Program-made: the position numbers and the translations under genes
In this document: positions 51,001 to 62,967 of the stretch, piece by piece
Layout: the number at the start of each line of letters is the position of its first letter
Numbering within the stretch: position 1 is the stretch's first letter
Notes under the pieces: generated by a model
What the model was told of the DNA's origin: nothing
The model's database searches: none
Seen by the model: the letters and a program-made list of their open reading frames with translations, nothing else
Origin: Trichoplax adhaerens
Lineage: Eukaryota; Placozoa; Uniplacotomia; Trichoplacea; Trichoplacidae
Reading direction: 5' to 3'
DNA length: 64,000 bases
NCBI RefSeq assembly: GCF_000150275.1
Contig: NW_002060951.1
Location: forward strand, 2,428,297 to 2,492,296

Positions 51001-54000
51001 TCTTTATTTAGTATATTTAATATAACGTTTCCAAGTGATGAATCACTAGATAAAATATTTTCGTCAATATTGCGCGGCCACCTCGAGGGATTTTCATCAA
51101 CAATACAAGATCTCGTCCCTGATATTGCTGCAGCGACTTTGACCATTTATAAGCAAGTTGTCAAGACGTTGCTACCAACGCCATCCAAATTTCATTACAT
51201 CTTTAATTTGCGTGATCTGTCGCGTGTCTATCAAGGTTTATGTATGACGGTACCCGAAAAATTTGACAATCCTAAGCAATTTATACGTGTATGGAGGAAT
51301 GAATGTTTACGTGTATTCCATGATCGATTGATATCGGAAGACGATAAAACTACTGTGCAGAATTTTATAGGCGAAATCATTAACGATAAAATGTCACAAT
51401 ATAATGAATATGTTATGAAAAATCCAATATTATTTGGTGATTTGCGTACAACGTTTAGTTCAACGGAAGCACGATTATACGAAGATCTCGAAAGTTATCA
51501 AATTGTTCAAAGTATTGGCAATGAAATATTAGAAGAATATAACTTCAAGAACACTACCATGAGATTGGTGCTATTTGAAGATGCTATCGAACATTTAGTA
51601 CGCATCCATCGCATTTTACGCATGGATCAAGGGCATGCATTATTAGTCGGTGTTGGCGGTAGCGGCAAGCAATCACTAACACGTCTTGCAGCATATACCG
51701 CAAATTACCGTGTTTTTGAGATAACTTTATTTCGCGGTTATGCTGAGTATGACTTCCGTGAAGATTTAAAATCATTGTATCATCTCTTAGGTATTGAAAA
51801 CAGAAAGGTTGTTTTCCTATTTTCGGATGCTCATGTTGTTCAAGAGGGATTTCTCGAACTAATCAATAACATGTTAACTTCGGGTATGGTACCGGCACTT
51901 TTTGCTGAAGATGAGCGAGAGACTATTATTGGCCAAATGCGTGATGAAGCGTTTTCTGCAGGTTATCCTCCTGCTAAAGAAAGTGTTTGGCAATACTTTA
52001 TTAATAAATGTGCCAATAACTTACATATTATATTATCTATGTCGCCTGTTGGTGATACATTAAGAAACCGTTGTCGTCATTTCCTAGGGTTGGTAAATAA
52101 TGCTAGTATTGACTGGTACATGGCATGGCCTCGACAAGCTTTATTTGCCGTTGCTTCCGTCTTTTTAGGCGAAGGCCATAACAAGAGCGTACCGGATGAA
52201 CATCGTCAACAAATAATTGAACATGTAGTATATGTTCACAAATCAGTGCAAGAGTACAGTCGTGAATTTTTGCAAAAGTTGAGACGTATAAATTATGTAA
52301 CGCCTAAAAACTACTTAGACTTTATAAACACATATACAAGGTTGTTAGAAGAGAAAGATCAATCCTTACACGAACAGTGCCAACGATTAGAAGGTGGTCT
52401 CACGAAGTTAATCGAAGCTAGTGAAGCACTAAAAGAATTAAATCAAAAATTGGAAATACAAAAAGTAGCTGTAACGCAGAAAACTATCGCATGTGAAAGA
52501 TTGCTAGAAGAAATCAGTACCCGTACACAGGAGGTAACTGAAAAGAAAGAATTAGCCATTGCTAAAAGTATCGATATTGAAGAGCAACATAAGATCATAC
52601 AAGTAGAAAAGGCAGCGGCTGAAACAGCTTTAAATGAAGCGTTACCAGCATTAGAAGAAGCTCGACTAGCATTACAAGATATTGATCGTTCTGATGTCAC
52701 TGAATTTCGTTCATTTGCTTCTCCGCCTAAAGCTGTTCGAACTGTCTCCGAATGTATCGTTGTTTTACACGGTATAAAAGAGGTATCATGGAAGACGGCT
52801 AAATCAATCATGTCGGATGTTAACTTTCTGCGATCGCTTCAAAATATTAACGCTGATAAACTATCCTCAACACAAGTTAAGACCGTTAAAACTTTTTTGA
52901 AAGAATTAGATATAACACCTGAACGCATGAGTGATATTAGTCGCGCTGGTTCTGGTTTATTACGGTTTGTCTTGGCAGTTATAGGTTATTGCGACGTTGC
53001 AAGGGAAATTAAACCAAAACGCGAAAAGGTAGCTCGGCTTGAGAAAAACTGTAACACTAGTAAGCGTGAACTAGATCGCATTCAGCGAGAAGTTGCTTCA
53101 CTAGAAGCTGAATTAAAAGAATTGACCGATCGTCATCAACAAACAACGATCGATCGTGGACGTTTACAGGAAGAGACCGAAATTATGGAACGCCGCTTAA
53201 TTGCTGCTGATAAACTAATAACAGGTCTAGGATCGGAGAAAGTGCGCTGGAAAGTTGATCTTGATCAATTAAAAGAAAAACGTGTTCGTTTATTAGGTGA
53301 TTGTTTATTGTCATCTGCGTTTTTATGCTATATGGGAGCCTTTAGTTGGGATTTCAGAAAAGAAATGATCAACAATAACTGGGAACAAGATTTATTAAAA
53401 CGAGAAATACCATTAAGTCAACCGTATAAATGTGAAGATTTATTGACTGACGATGTCGAAATTAGTCGTTGGACATCAGAGTCTTTACCACCTGATGAAT
53501 TATCTATTCAAAATGGCATCTTGACAACGCGTTGCAGCCGTTTTCCATTATGTATTGACCCTCAACAACAAGCATTTAATTGGATTCTAAAGAAAGAGAG
53601 TCAATCTAATTTGAAGATCACAACCTTTAATGACAGCGACTTTTTAAAACAATTAGAATTAGCTATTAAGTACGGCTTCCCAATATTGTTTAAAGATATC
53701 GATGAATATATTGACCCTGTAATTGAAAATGTTTTAACTAAAAACATCCAAGGTGAAAGCGGTCGCCAATATATCTTATTGGGGGATAAAGAAATTGATT
53801 ATGATCCTCATTTTAGGCTTTATCTTAATACCAAGTTGGCTAATCCAAAATATACGCCAGGAGTATTTGGTAAAGCTATGATCATTAATTACACCGTTAC
53901 TTTGGAAGGTTTAGAAGATCAGTTATTAAGTGTTATTGTTAAGTTTGAGCGTCGTGAGTTAGAAGAACAACGAGAGCGTTTAATACAACAAACAAGTGAT

Positions 54001-57000
54001 AATAAACGTTTATTAAAAGATCTTGAGGATACATTACTGCGTGAACTAGCTACATCAACGGGTAATATGTTGGATAATTCTGAATTAGTGCAAACATTAG
54101 AAAATACCAAGACTAAAGCTACCGAAGTTTCCGATAAATTGAGTCTGGCAGAAAAAAATTCAGCCGATATTGATAAATTACGCGATGGATATCGACCAGC
54201 AGCCAAATTAGGCGCCGTTCTCTTTTTTGTCCTATCAGATATGGCAGTTATTAACAATATGTATCAGTATTCATTGGCTTCATTTTTAGATGTTTTTGAA
54301 TTTTCCTTACGTAAAAGCATGCCCGATTCCATATTATCAAAGCGGTTGAAAAATATTATGGAAACTATGAAACAAAATATTTACAATTATGCTTGTACTG
54401 GCTTATTCGAAAAGCACAAATTGTTATTATCATTTCAAATGACTATAAAATTAATGCAATCACAACAAAAATTATCACAGGATGAATTGGATTTCTTTAT
54501 TAAAGGTAGTATTGCATTGGAAAAAAATCCATTACCGCGACCTGAATGGATACCAGAACAAGGTTGGGAAGATTTACAGCAGTTATGTCAGCAATTTCCT
54601 CAACGGTATGAACATTTATTTGATGACATTGTTCAACACGAATCCAAATGGAAGGAATGGTTTGATCATGATACTCCTGAAGTATTGCCGTTACCACTCC
54701 AATATGAAAATCAATGCAGTTCGTTTCAGAAGTTATGCTTGTTGAGATGCTTTCGTGTGGATCGTTGCTATCGAGCTATGACCCATTTTGTAGCTCAGCA
54801 AATGGGGGAAAAATTTGTTACACCTCCAGTTATCAGTTACGAAGCAATATTTGAACAATCAACACCATATTCACCAATTGTATTTATTTTAAGTCCAGGA
54901 TCTGATCCAGCTGGTGATCTTGTCAAATTAGCTGAGCGTTCTGGTTTCGGAGGTAATCGTTTAAAATTTCTTGCGATGGGTCAAGGACAAGAAACCGCAG
55001 CAATTCAATTATTGGAAACGGCGTTAAGTCGTGGCCAGTGGTTAATGTTGCAAAATTGTCATTTATTAGTTAAATGGTTATATCAGTTAGAGAAGGTGCT
55101 AGAACGTATAAGTAAACCTCATCCTGATTTCCGTTTATGGTTGACGACAGCACCAATACAAGATTTCCCTATTGGTATATTGCAGCGATCATTGAAAGTA
55201 GTTACTGAACCGCCTAATGGTTTAAAACTAAACTTGCGTAATACATATCACAAAATATCTAATAATGCATTAATTGAGTGTCCACACGAGGCATTCCCAA
55301 CATTGGTATTCGCATTAAGTTTTTTTCATGCTGTAGTTCAAGAGCGACGCAAATATGGTAAAATTGGTTGGAATATACCATATGATTTTAATGAATCTGA
55401 TTTTCGCGTCTCAATGAACATTTTACGAACATATTTGATCAAGGCTTTCGATCAACATGATGTAAAGATACCATGGGGTAGCTTAAAGTACTTAATCGGC
55501 GAAGTTATGTATGGTGGCCGTGTAATTGATAGCTTTGATCGACGTGTCTTAATCACATATATGGATGAATACATGGGTGATTTTATATTTGATACGTTTC
55601 AACCATTCCATTTTTATTATCAAGACCAACATACCGATTATCATATTCCTACAGCTGCTGGTACATCACGCGATAAGTGCCTGGACTACATTGAATCATT
55701 ACCTCTTGATAATACTCCTGAGGTATTTGGCTTGCATCCGAATGCTGAGATTGGTTACTACACCGAAGCAGCGAAAGATATCTGGTCACAGTTAGTCGAA
55801 TTACAACCACAGACAAGTATATCCACCACTGGGATAAGCCGTGACAATTTTATTAGCAGTATAACAAGTGACATTCAATCTAAAATCCCCAAACAATTTG
55901 ATATTGATGCCGTAAAAAAGCAGCTTGGTAAAGAGATATCGCCAACAGCAGTTGTTTTGCTACAGGAAATAGAACGGTTTAATAAATTAATTGAAAAAAT
56001 GACTCGGTCACTGAGCGAATTGCAAAAGGCATTTATGGGAGAGATTGGTATGAGTCACGAGCTGGATGATGTTGCATCTGCGTTATATAATGGCAGAATA
56101 CCACAGGTTTGGAGAAATTTAGCTCCAGCAACATTAAAATCGCTGGGTAATTGGATTATACACTTTATGCAACGACATAAGCAATATGAGGATTGGATAC
56201 AGGAAGAACCTATCGTACTATGGTTACCTGGTCTACATGTACCAGAATCTTATTTAACAGCTTTAATACAAGCAACATGCCGAAAAAATGGTTGGCCACT
56301 AGATAAGTCTACTCTGTACACGGTTGTTACGAAATGGAATAGTCCTGATATTGTCACCGAAAAGCCTCACAGCGGATGTTATATAAGTGGCCTTTACTTG
56401 GAAGGTGCAGCATGGAACACTGCCAAGAGTTGTTTAATCAAGCAGAAACCTAAGCAACTGATTCAAAAATTACCGATATTGAAAGTGACACCTATAGAAT
56501 CTAATCGACTAAAATTGCAGGTAAGATTGCTTTTCCGTGTTATCATAATAGTTCCATCCCATGTTCAACTTGCGATATTAATCAATACTATGATTTACAT
56601 TAGAATACTTCATTGCATTACTTCTTATAAATCAAGAATTTACAATTCCTGTATTTAAATAATTCATTTCTGCTAATATGAATCAGCTACAATTTTCATA
56701 TAGATTTTACATACCCGTTTGTTTTGTAAATACAAATAGTACAACATTTCTACTATATTATGACGTGCGCATATACGCATATTGGTTTATGTCAATTTGC
56801 TCTCAGCACGGATACGTTTGCGCTTGATAGTCAAAAAATCAGTAGGGCATAGTTTAGTCATAAGAACGCAATAGAATAACAGAGTCAAGTTTGTAAATTT
56901 TATAAGATCTAGTTAATGTAGTCTTAAAATTTTCTGATATATTTGATCTTCGTGCTCGATCAGAACACTTTTAGAGCGCCTGTTTACACTACCTCACAAC

Positions 57001-57110
57001 GACGAAATAGCATGGGTAAAGGATTAGTTTTTGAAGCCGATCTTGCAACTGGAGAACATAGCTCGCATTGGGTACTGCAGGGTGTCTGTTTAACTTTAAA
57101 TTCAGATTAA
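36095..57110 (+). CDS. DNAH10: Axonemal dynein heavy chain 10 (inner-arm I1/f type)
   Basis: Thirty-two exons: 36095-36311, 36537-36668, 36813-37024, 37196-38229, 38523-38721, 38868-39233, 39673-39849, 39943-40144, 40445-40656, 41347-41460, 41599-41739, 41839-42027, 42301-42461, 42626-42857, 42983-43237, 43357-43515, 43696-43812, 43982-44084, 44227-44405, 44741-44952, 45122-45369, 45944-46086, 46300-46422, 46581-46814, 46937-47160, 47279-47447, 47755-48516, 48710-49048, 49161-49279, 49516-49810, 49924-56520, 56964-57110; 14013 nt, 4670 residues. The tail matches DNAH10 specifically ([40 protein letters not shown]). P-loops: AAA1 GPAGTGKTE (about 2025), AAA2 GPTGGGKS (2306), AAA3 GETGTSKS (2651), AAA4 GVGGSGKQS (2999). 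A coiled-coil stalk with microtubule-binding tip (about 3230-3550), AAA5-6 and the C-terminal domain ending LNSD follow. It is the beta-type motor of inner dynein arm f in cilia. The acceptor of exon 4 could instead be at 37214 (in frame). Confidence 0.95.
36813..37024 (+). other. Lys/Glu-rich low-complexity segment of DNAH10 (exon 3)
   Basis: Exon 3 encodes an almost entirely charged segment: repeated [11 protein letters not shown] blocks, then an Ala/Glu/Arg-rich run with heptad character. It links a short divergent N-terminus to the conserved tail. Lysine-rich N-terminal linkers of this sort vary a lot between dyneins; no known domain is present. Confidence 0.8.
49924..56520 (+). other. 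DNAH10: 6.6-kb single exon encoding most of the DNAH10 motor
   Basis: An uninterrupted stretch of 2199 codons from within AAA2 through AAA3, AAA4, stalk, AAA5, AAA6 and most of the C-terminal domain. Its boundaries are a TTTCCAATC exon start after an AACAG acceptor and a CAG/GTAAGA donor. All other exons of this gene are about 100-1000 nt, so the structure changes abruptly here. The protein alignment runs through without gaps of note. Confidence 0.95.
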
Positions 57111-57847
57111 ATAACTTCTACTAAAAATAGTTTCCTAGTGATTCACTTCTTTGTATTTGCCTATTTAAGTTTCAATAGCAGAAATTTTTATTGATGTACT
57201 TATACTCTGTACGTTCTATACCGCTATCATCGTTTATAAACTTTATTAATAATATTTCACTTTAAATCAAAACGTACGTTAGCCATTATAAAGAAAACTT
57301 ACTATTAATTGTAGTAATTTAGACATTAACAATTTTATCATTAGCAACCATGTAGGAGTGCTAAGGTTTTTTATATGTAATACTTTCTAATTTTTAAACT
57401 ACAGCAGTATCCTATAATTATTGTCGCTAATTCTTACAACTTGCTATCATAATCTTATGTACATACTCTCATATATAATTTCTTTATACCACACAATGCT
57501 CTAAGTTTTTATCTGGAACGCCAATGTCACATATGCAGTTCTTGGATCTCATTGATTACCACTTATTTATCGTACTTCGATTTTATTTTTATAAATTCTA
57601 CGCAATACATATATTATTAAGATCGATGCCAAATATCAATTATTAAATTAATTCTTTCAACTCCATTTGTACTTTGAATAAAATAATAAACTGTTATGAT
57701 AAGATAATCCCTTCGCTTAAGCTATGCTAAAGAGTTTCATGTTACACTTTTCTATTACATTTTTTATTATCGTAAATTATCGTAAGTCATATGTAGCAAA
57801 TTTGCTGTGCAGGAAACTATTAGAATGAACTCGTTACTGTCTGATAA

Positions 57848-57855
57848 TGACGTCA
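57848..57855. promoter_or_regulatory. CRE-like palindrome TGACGTCA
   Basis: Perfect 8-bp palindromic CREB/ATF consensus in the DNAH10-CCDC74/92 intergenic region, about 1 kb before the downstream start codon. An 8-mer may occur by chance; no other support. Confidence 0.25.
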
Positions 57856-58104
57856 ATGAAAGAAATATGAACTAAAGCAAAGTTTTTGCAAGTTCTTAAT
57901 TTTTTCATCTAATTAGCTTTTCAGAACGATGGGAGATTTAGGATTTGAGGAGACTCCTATTGATGTAGTAGTTCAAACGGAAACTTGCTTTTGTATTTAT
58001 TTATTTATTTAACTAGATATCATTAAATGAATATTCTTTAAATGAAAAGACATAATATGGCAATAGATTATACCATAGTATTCATTGCGCAATGGCGGTT
58101 CTCT

Positions 58105-58118
58105 GTTGCCATAGAAAC
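58105..58118 (+). promoter_or_regulatory. X-box (RFX-binding site) upstream of the CCDC74/92 gene
   Basis: GTTGCC AT AGAAAC fits the RFX consensus RYYNYY-N(1-3)-RRNRAC. It lies about 750 bp before the predicted start codon and about 1 kb past the DNAH10 stop. The distance is larger than usual, so an unannotated 5' UTR exon may begin nearer to it. Confidence 0.6.
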
Positions 58119-58863
58119 CATCTAATCAGTAAGATAGAAAATAATCACTGCATACTGTACTTGCCTGCGTTAATAATTATATATATTCTATGTAGTTTCG
58201 TGAGATACCGTAAGCCATTACTAAGATTAATATTAGGAGGACATATTGACAAATACGGATGACACTCGCTGAAGAATTTTAATAAAGAAGAATAGATTAG
58301 TAAATTGCCGTCCTGTTGTGTTACAGTTCAAAACTTGCTTTTCCGTGATAATACTGATGTAAAGTATACCCTATTTCAAGGTGATTTAGATTCATAAACA
58401 TCTAGGTCGATTTTTGTTAAAGGTTAGTAGTATATTTTCGAAGAGTTTTTATAAAACACTTAAATACAATCTACTTTCGATAACTTATCCTTTAGTTTTG
58501 TATTTTAATCCAATCAGGAATAGCATTGCATCTTTCTCTATTGGTAGCAAATTAATGACGATGTGTAATTTAATTAAATTTCAGCGTACTTGTTTGCCAA
58601 AGTTGTTTATCACAAGGCTAACTTAGATTTTATTTCCATCACTAGGATTGATCAAGTATTGGTTAGGAGAGATCACTATACGCGTATTTAATTTAGGCAG
58701 CGTATTGGTAAACGCAGCCAATTAGGTTATCTTCACACCACAACTGCTGTGCTTCACCATTCTAGCCATATTTTTGATGGTTATAAGCAGTCCGTTATTG
58801 TGAAATTACCATATCGAATAGAGCGATATAATATAACTACGATATTAAATAGGAAAAGTCTCA

Positions 58864-61800
58864 ATGTCACGAAGTTATAATTTACCTCCCTTGGTAAATG
58901 CGCCTTCCTGGTCCCGATCGCGGCTCGAGCGTCATAAAATTCCGCGATCGGTAAATCGTGATAATATAACTCCATCATCCACCATAGTCGATCCAGTTAT
59001 TCAAATGGATGGCAAGTTGTTGCCCGTACCAGATGGGGCGAATCCTGAACAGAGGATACGACATTTAGATAAAAGCATTGAATTTTTAAAAGAACAACAT
59101 GCCGATATATTAAAGGGATTGCATAAGGAAATAGAAGGATTGCAATCAGAAAATAAAGGTAGCGTAAGAAATACACCTCCTATAACAAATATGACTTACA
59201 GTATATCTTACTGAAATATAGTGCTCAGTTCTATAATTTGTTCTACAAGTTATAAACGGTAATTTCTTTGGCTGAACGATATCTATTGATGTCTTATTAC
59301 GTTAAATATTCAACATACGAGCATAATTTCATTTATTAGTGTTAAAGCAAGGATTATAATACTAACAGCCGATCTTAAAAGTATTGGAGCTCTTTTTTTA
59401 TAATTATGGTAGTGATAGACGCATCGGGTTTACCTTTATTCATAATACCATTTTGTGATACCTGCATCTTTAATGCCAGATACTGTTATATCGGCAGCTA
59501 TTGAAATTGAAGGTGGTAAAACCATATCTTTAGAATACCATATCTATGAAAATTTTTGATTGTAGTTCTGCTAGCTTCGATAGCAGTTCTTGTATCATAT
59601 ATTGTATAAATATCATAAATTTATTTACATATTGTTGCTCTCTGACCATTCTTCTATCATGATCGTAATGCACCGTATTCTAAAATAGTAAATAAACTCG
59701 TAATATCCGTATAAAATCTAGTACAGTTTACTCTTATGATACTTTAATGCATGTCGTACTAAATCACGCTGTATTTTTTACTTATTTTTATGCCTTGATT
59801 TATCAGTTAGGCTGAATTAGCATCGTTTTGTTATTGCTGCTTAATTACTATTTATATACATACGAGTACATACGCCCATCTGTTACTTTCTTGTAACTGC
59901 ATACATTCTCACTAAGTTTCATGAATGTAACTGCTCTTTCAGTGATCGCTTTCCATTAGCGTAACTAGTACGATATTTTTTGTATTTCTTGCACTTAGCA
60001 TACCGATCGATTCAATATTTCTAATTATAACTATTACCTTTTACTTATCTCATACTATTCTTCAAAATTTCATTAGCTCTGTATTGCTTTTGGTATTTTT
60101 AGTTATTATGTTTTATAAACGTTACGACAATGATGAAATGTAAATCGTAAGATTTAGTGATCTCGACTTTCTTTCCGACTTCTCACGCAATATAATGACC
60201 ATCATTGTGAATACTGTAATGTCATCATTCATTATTTGTCAGCATCGTATATTATACTAGACTGAGAGTATTACTGTAGTATTACTGTAGTATTTACTGT
60301 TGTAATGGAAATGCTGTTTTCTATAATAATTCGCAACGACATACTATAGTTCTGTTATTTTCTCTTATGCTAAAACATAATACAAACGTAGATGATAGCC
60401 TAAAAGTTTACTGAATCGAAATGTAGATCGATTTTCGCTATAACATGGAATAAATTCTCTTTTATTCAAACAGAATTACAACTGAAAGTCATAATAAATC
60501 AAAGACTGTCGACTAAGCCAGGTAATATGTAATTGTATGAGGACTTAGGCTTTTAAGCTGGAATATTTTAATCAGTATGCTTTCAATTATTTCAGCTACA
60601 ACAATTACTAATCTAATTTATAACTTTTACTGATTTCATTTTCATGTACACATCAATGATGTAAATATTGAGCTTATCGAACGTTAAATTTTTAAATTCC
60701 AGGCTCTATTTCAGATAATAATTCTAGCCAAGGCTCAAGAAATGGCTCAAGTGTCAGCATGAGTTCCAGTATGCATCTGTACAGCTGTGATAATAAATCT
60801 AATAGTTTCATTTTCTGTATAGTAACACTGGTGTAAAAAAATCTATAGATATTAAGTAGAAAAGAAAATTTGACGAATTCATTTAATGAAAATTTTATAT
60901 CTAATGTATTAATTTAACATATTATAACGCTAGCTCATGGATCTAAGATTAATGAAATGAAAATAGCATCATTAACAGCAGAGATTAAAGGCCTTCATGA
61001 AGAGTTATCCGAGTCACAAAAAATGAACTCAAATCTTTTTAAACTGTTAGAAGATAAAGAAAAGTATGTCATTTCTATCAATACACAGTATTTGTTTTTT
61101 TGTATCAAGTCATTTACAATATCTAATGCAATGTTTGTACATGTTGCAATTGTTTTCAGATTGCTAGCAATGTCGTTAAATGATACAAAAAAAGATGAAT
61201 TGATAGATGAGAAACAACTTGATGTCATTGGCTTGGCGACGGCTGAAGAGTTACCATCTTCCTTATCTGAATGCCAAGCGGTTATTAAATACTTAAAGTT
61301 GAAAAGTTTTCAAGATCAGACAGAGGTAAGAAGAAAATTCTATTGCATCAACTTTCAATTTGAAAAAGACCTTTTGACTGCTTGTATGAGCGAAAGCTTT
61401 TGATTGTAAATACCAAAATAGCTTCGGATAAATTTTTATTTCGCGTATTATTATCTTAATATTAAGTTGCAACGCCTAAAAAATAATCTAAGAGAAGCAC
61501 TTTACTCCGATAAATGGACACCAGATGCATTCTTAATGGCTAAGGCTTATATCCACGAAAATGATTCTTCTAGGGAAGTGTAAGTAAAAAATTTGAGCTG
61601 CTAGCAATATATTCGTATTTGCTGTATTTATTGTATATTGTTATAGTGAACGTCGATCGTATCTAAGTCGAGATTCTTATAAGTACAGTGCAATATCATG
61701 TTTCTATATATCCTTACTGGGCCACTATTTGTCGCATCATGAAGTATATGGTTAAGTAGTTGATGGTTATTTATCTTTTACTACATGTTAACTAAAAGGA

Positions 61801-62967
61801 GGACTTCATTTTCATCACTGAATAGCTCTCTCTAAAATTGAATCGATATCTACAGTATTTCCATAGGCGTTATTTTGCTTTAGCCAATAAGTGTCTTTTA
61901 TGATCGCTTTATATTGCAATGACAGCAATACTGTAATTTTGAAAATTCCGTAACTGATAGATGTTCATTGTTCAATGATTTGCTGTAGATACATAAATGT
62001 TATAATGTGTAATGATTATATATTGATTACAAGTACGTTGGACTGAATCGATATCATGATATCAAAACGAACTTTTGCAGGAACATAAAGCACATGTAAT
62101 TGCAGTACGCGTCCGTTAGTAATACATAAGGACATAATCGTATCCATCATTTATTAGAAGAGATCTTGTTATAACACTTTAAATAGCTTTATGATCGTGT
62201 AGACTTTCTTGAAATGATTCTGTAGTATTTTCTGATTACGATTTTGGGTTAATTCACAAATAATGGTAGCCCATAAGACTGCAAAACTAACTGAAACTAA
62301 ATTTTTTCACTTTACTTTTCTAATACTAAAGTAGTAAAACTGTATTATTAATTCCCTTTAAACACTGTGTTTGGTTGAAAAAGGTAACTGAGGCGCTTAA
62401 ATTTGTGCTAATATTACTTATACATTTATTCATTGCAAGGGCACACTTTCTAATAATACGAACACAAGTTGATCTAATAATCATAAAATGATAAATCCTA
62501 ATTTGATCATACGAGCTATATTACGTAGATTAACTGAGGTCTTACGAATTTCATATTGAAATTTGCAGCATAACAAACTCTAATCTGCCATTAATTCACG
62601 AACGAAAGCCGTAAGTATTTAAAAATATAACTTCCTAATCATTTACATATCAAGTATGTATTTTCATAGTAATTTCGATATAGCGAGTTATTAGCATATT
62701 TAGCTAATACATCAAATAATTTTTTCGTAGAATTATACTTTATACAGATAATGTATGTAAAAAGAGTAACGTGGTGTTTGAGATTACATATTTATACTGT
62801 TCAATTAATCCATTTTAATTGGCATTTTGTATAGCCAAGGTTTTTTATATGTTGATCCATCATCTGTTCCACCAATGAAACCCAAGGCGGCAAGCCGTGC
62901 AGTCATTCAATACAAGAGAACGCAAGCAGCTCAAAAAGCGAGATTAAGGAAAGAGGTTCTTCAATGA
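58864..62967 (+). CDS. CCDC74: CCDC74/CCDC92-family coiled-coil protein
   Basis: Seven exons: 58864-59158, 60474-60521, 60703-60768, 60934-61063, 61160-61325, 61467-61579, 62835-62967; 951 nt, 316 residues. The N-terminus is Arg/Pro/Ser-rich. It is followed by the family's signature helix (RIRHLDKSIEFLKEQHADIL, then KGLHKEIEGLQSENK and ELQLKVIINQ), which resembles CCDC74A/B and CCDC92. A Ser-rich linker (exon 3), two further coiled-coil stretches (exons 4-6, including ECQAVIKYLKLKSFQDQTE as in the CCDC74 C-terminal part) and a basic tail (YKRTQAAQKARLRKE) complete it. Members localise to centrioles/cilia in vertebrates. Overall order and the basic tail favour CCDC74 over CCDC92, but the two are related and this may be the common ancestor. 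Splice phases agree throughout. Intron 1 is long (1.3 kb). Confidence 0.85.

Larger units (their letters stand above)
57111..58863. other. Intergenic region between DNAH10 and CCDC74/92 gene
   Basis: 1.75 kb. The first part is probably DNAH10 3' UTR and flank, with a possible AATAAA at 57677-57682. No gene is seen. Two regulatory-looking sites occur in the second half: a CRE-like palindrome and an X-box. A frame at 58414-58626 shows no motif and is not supported. Confidence 0.5.
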
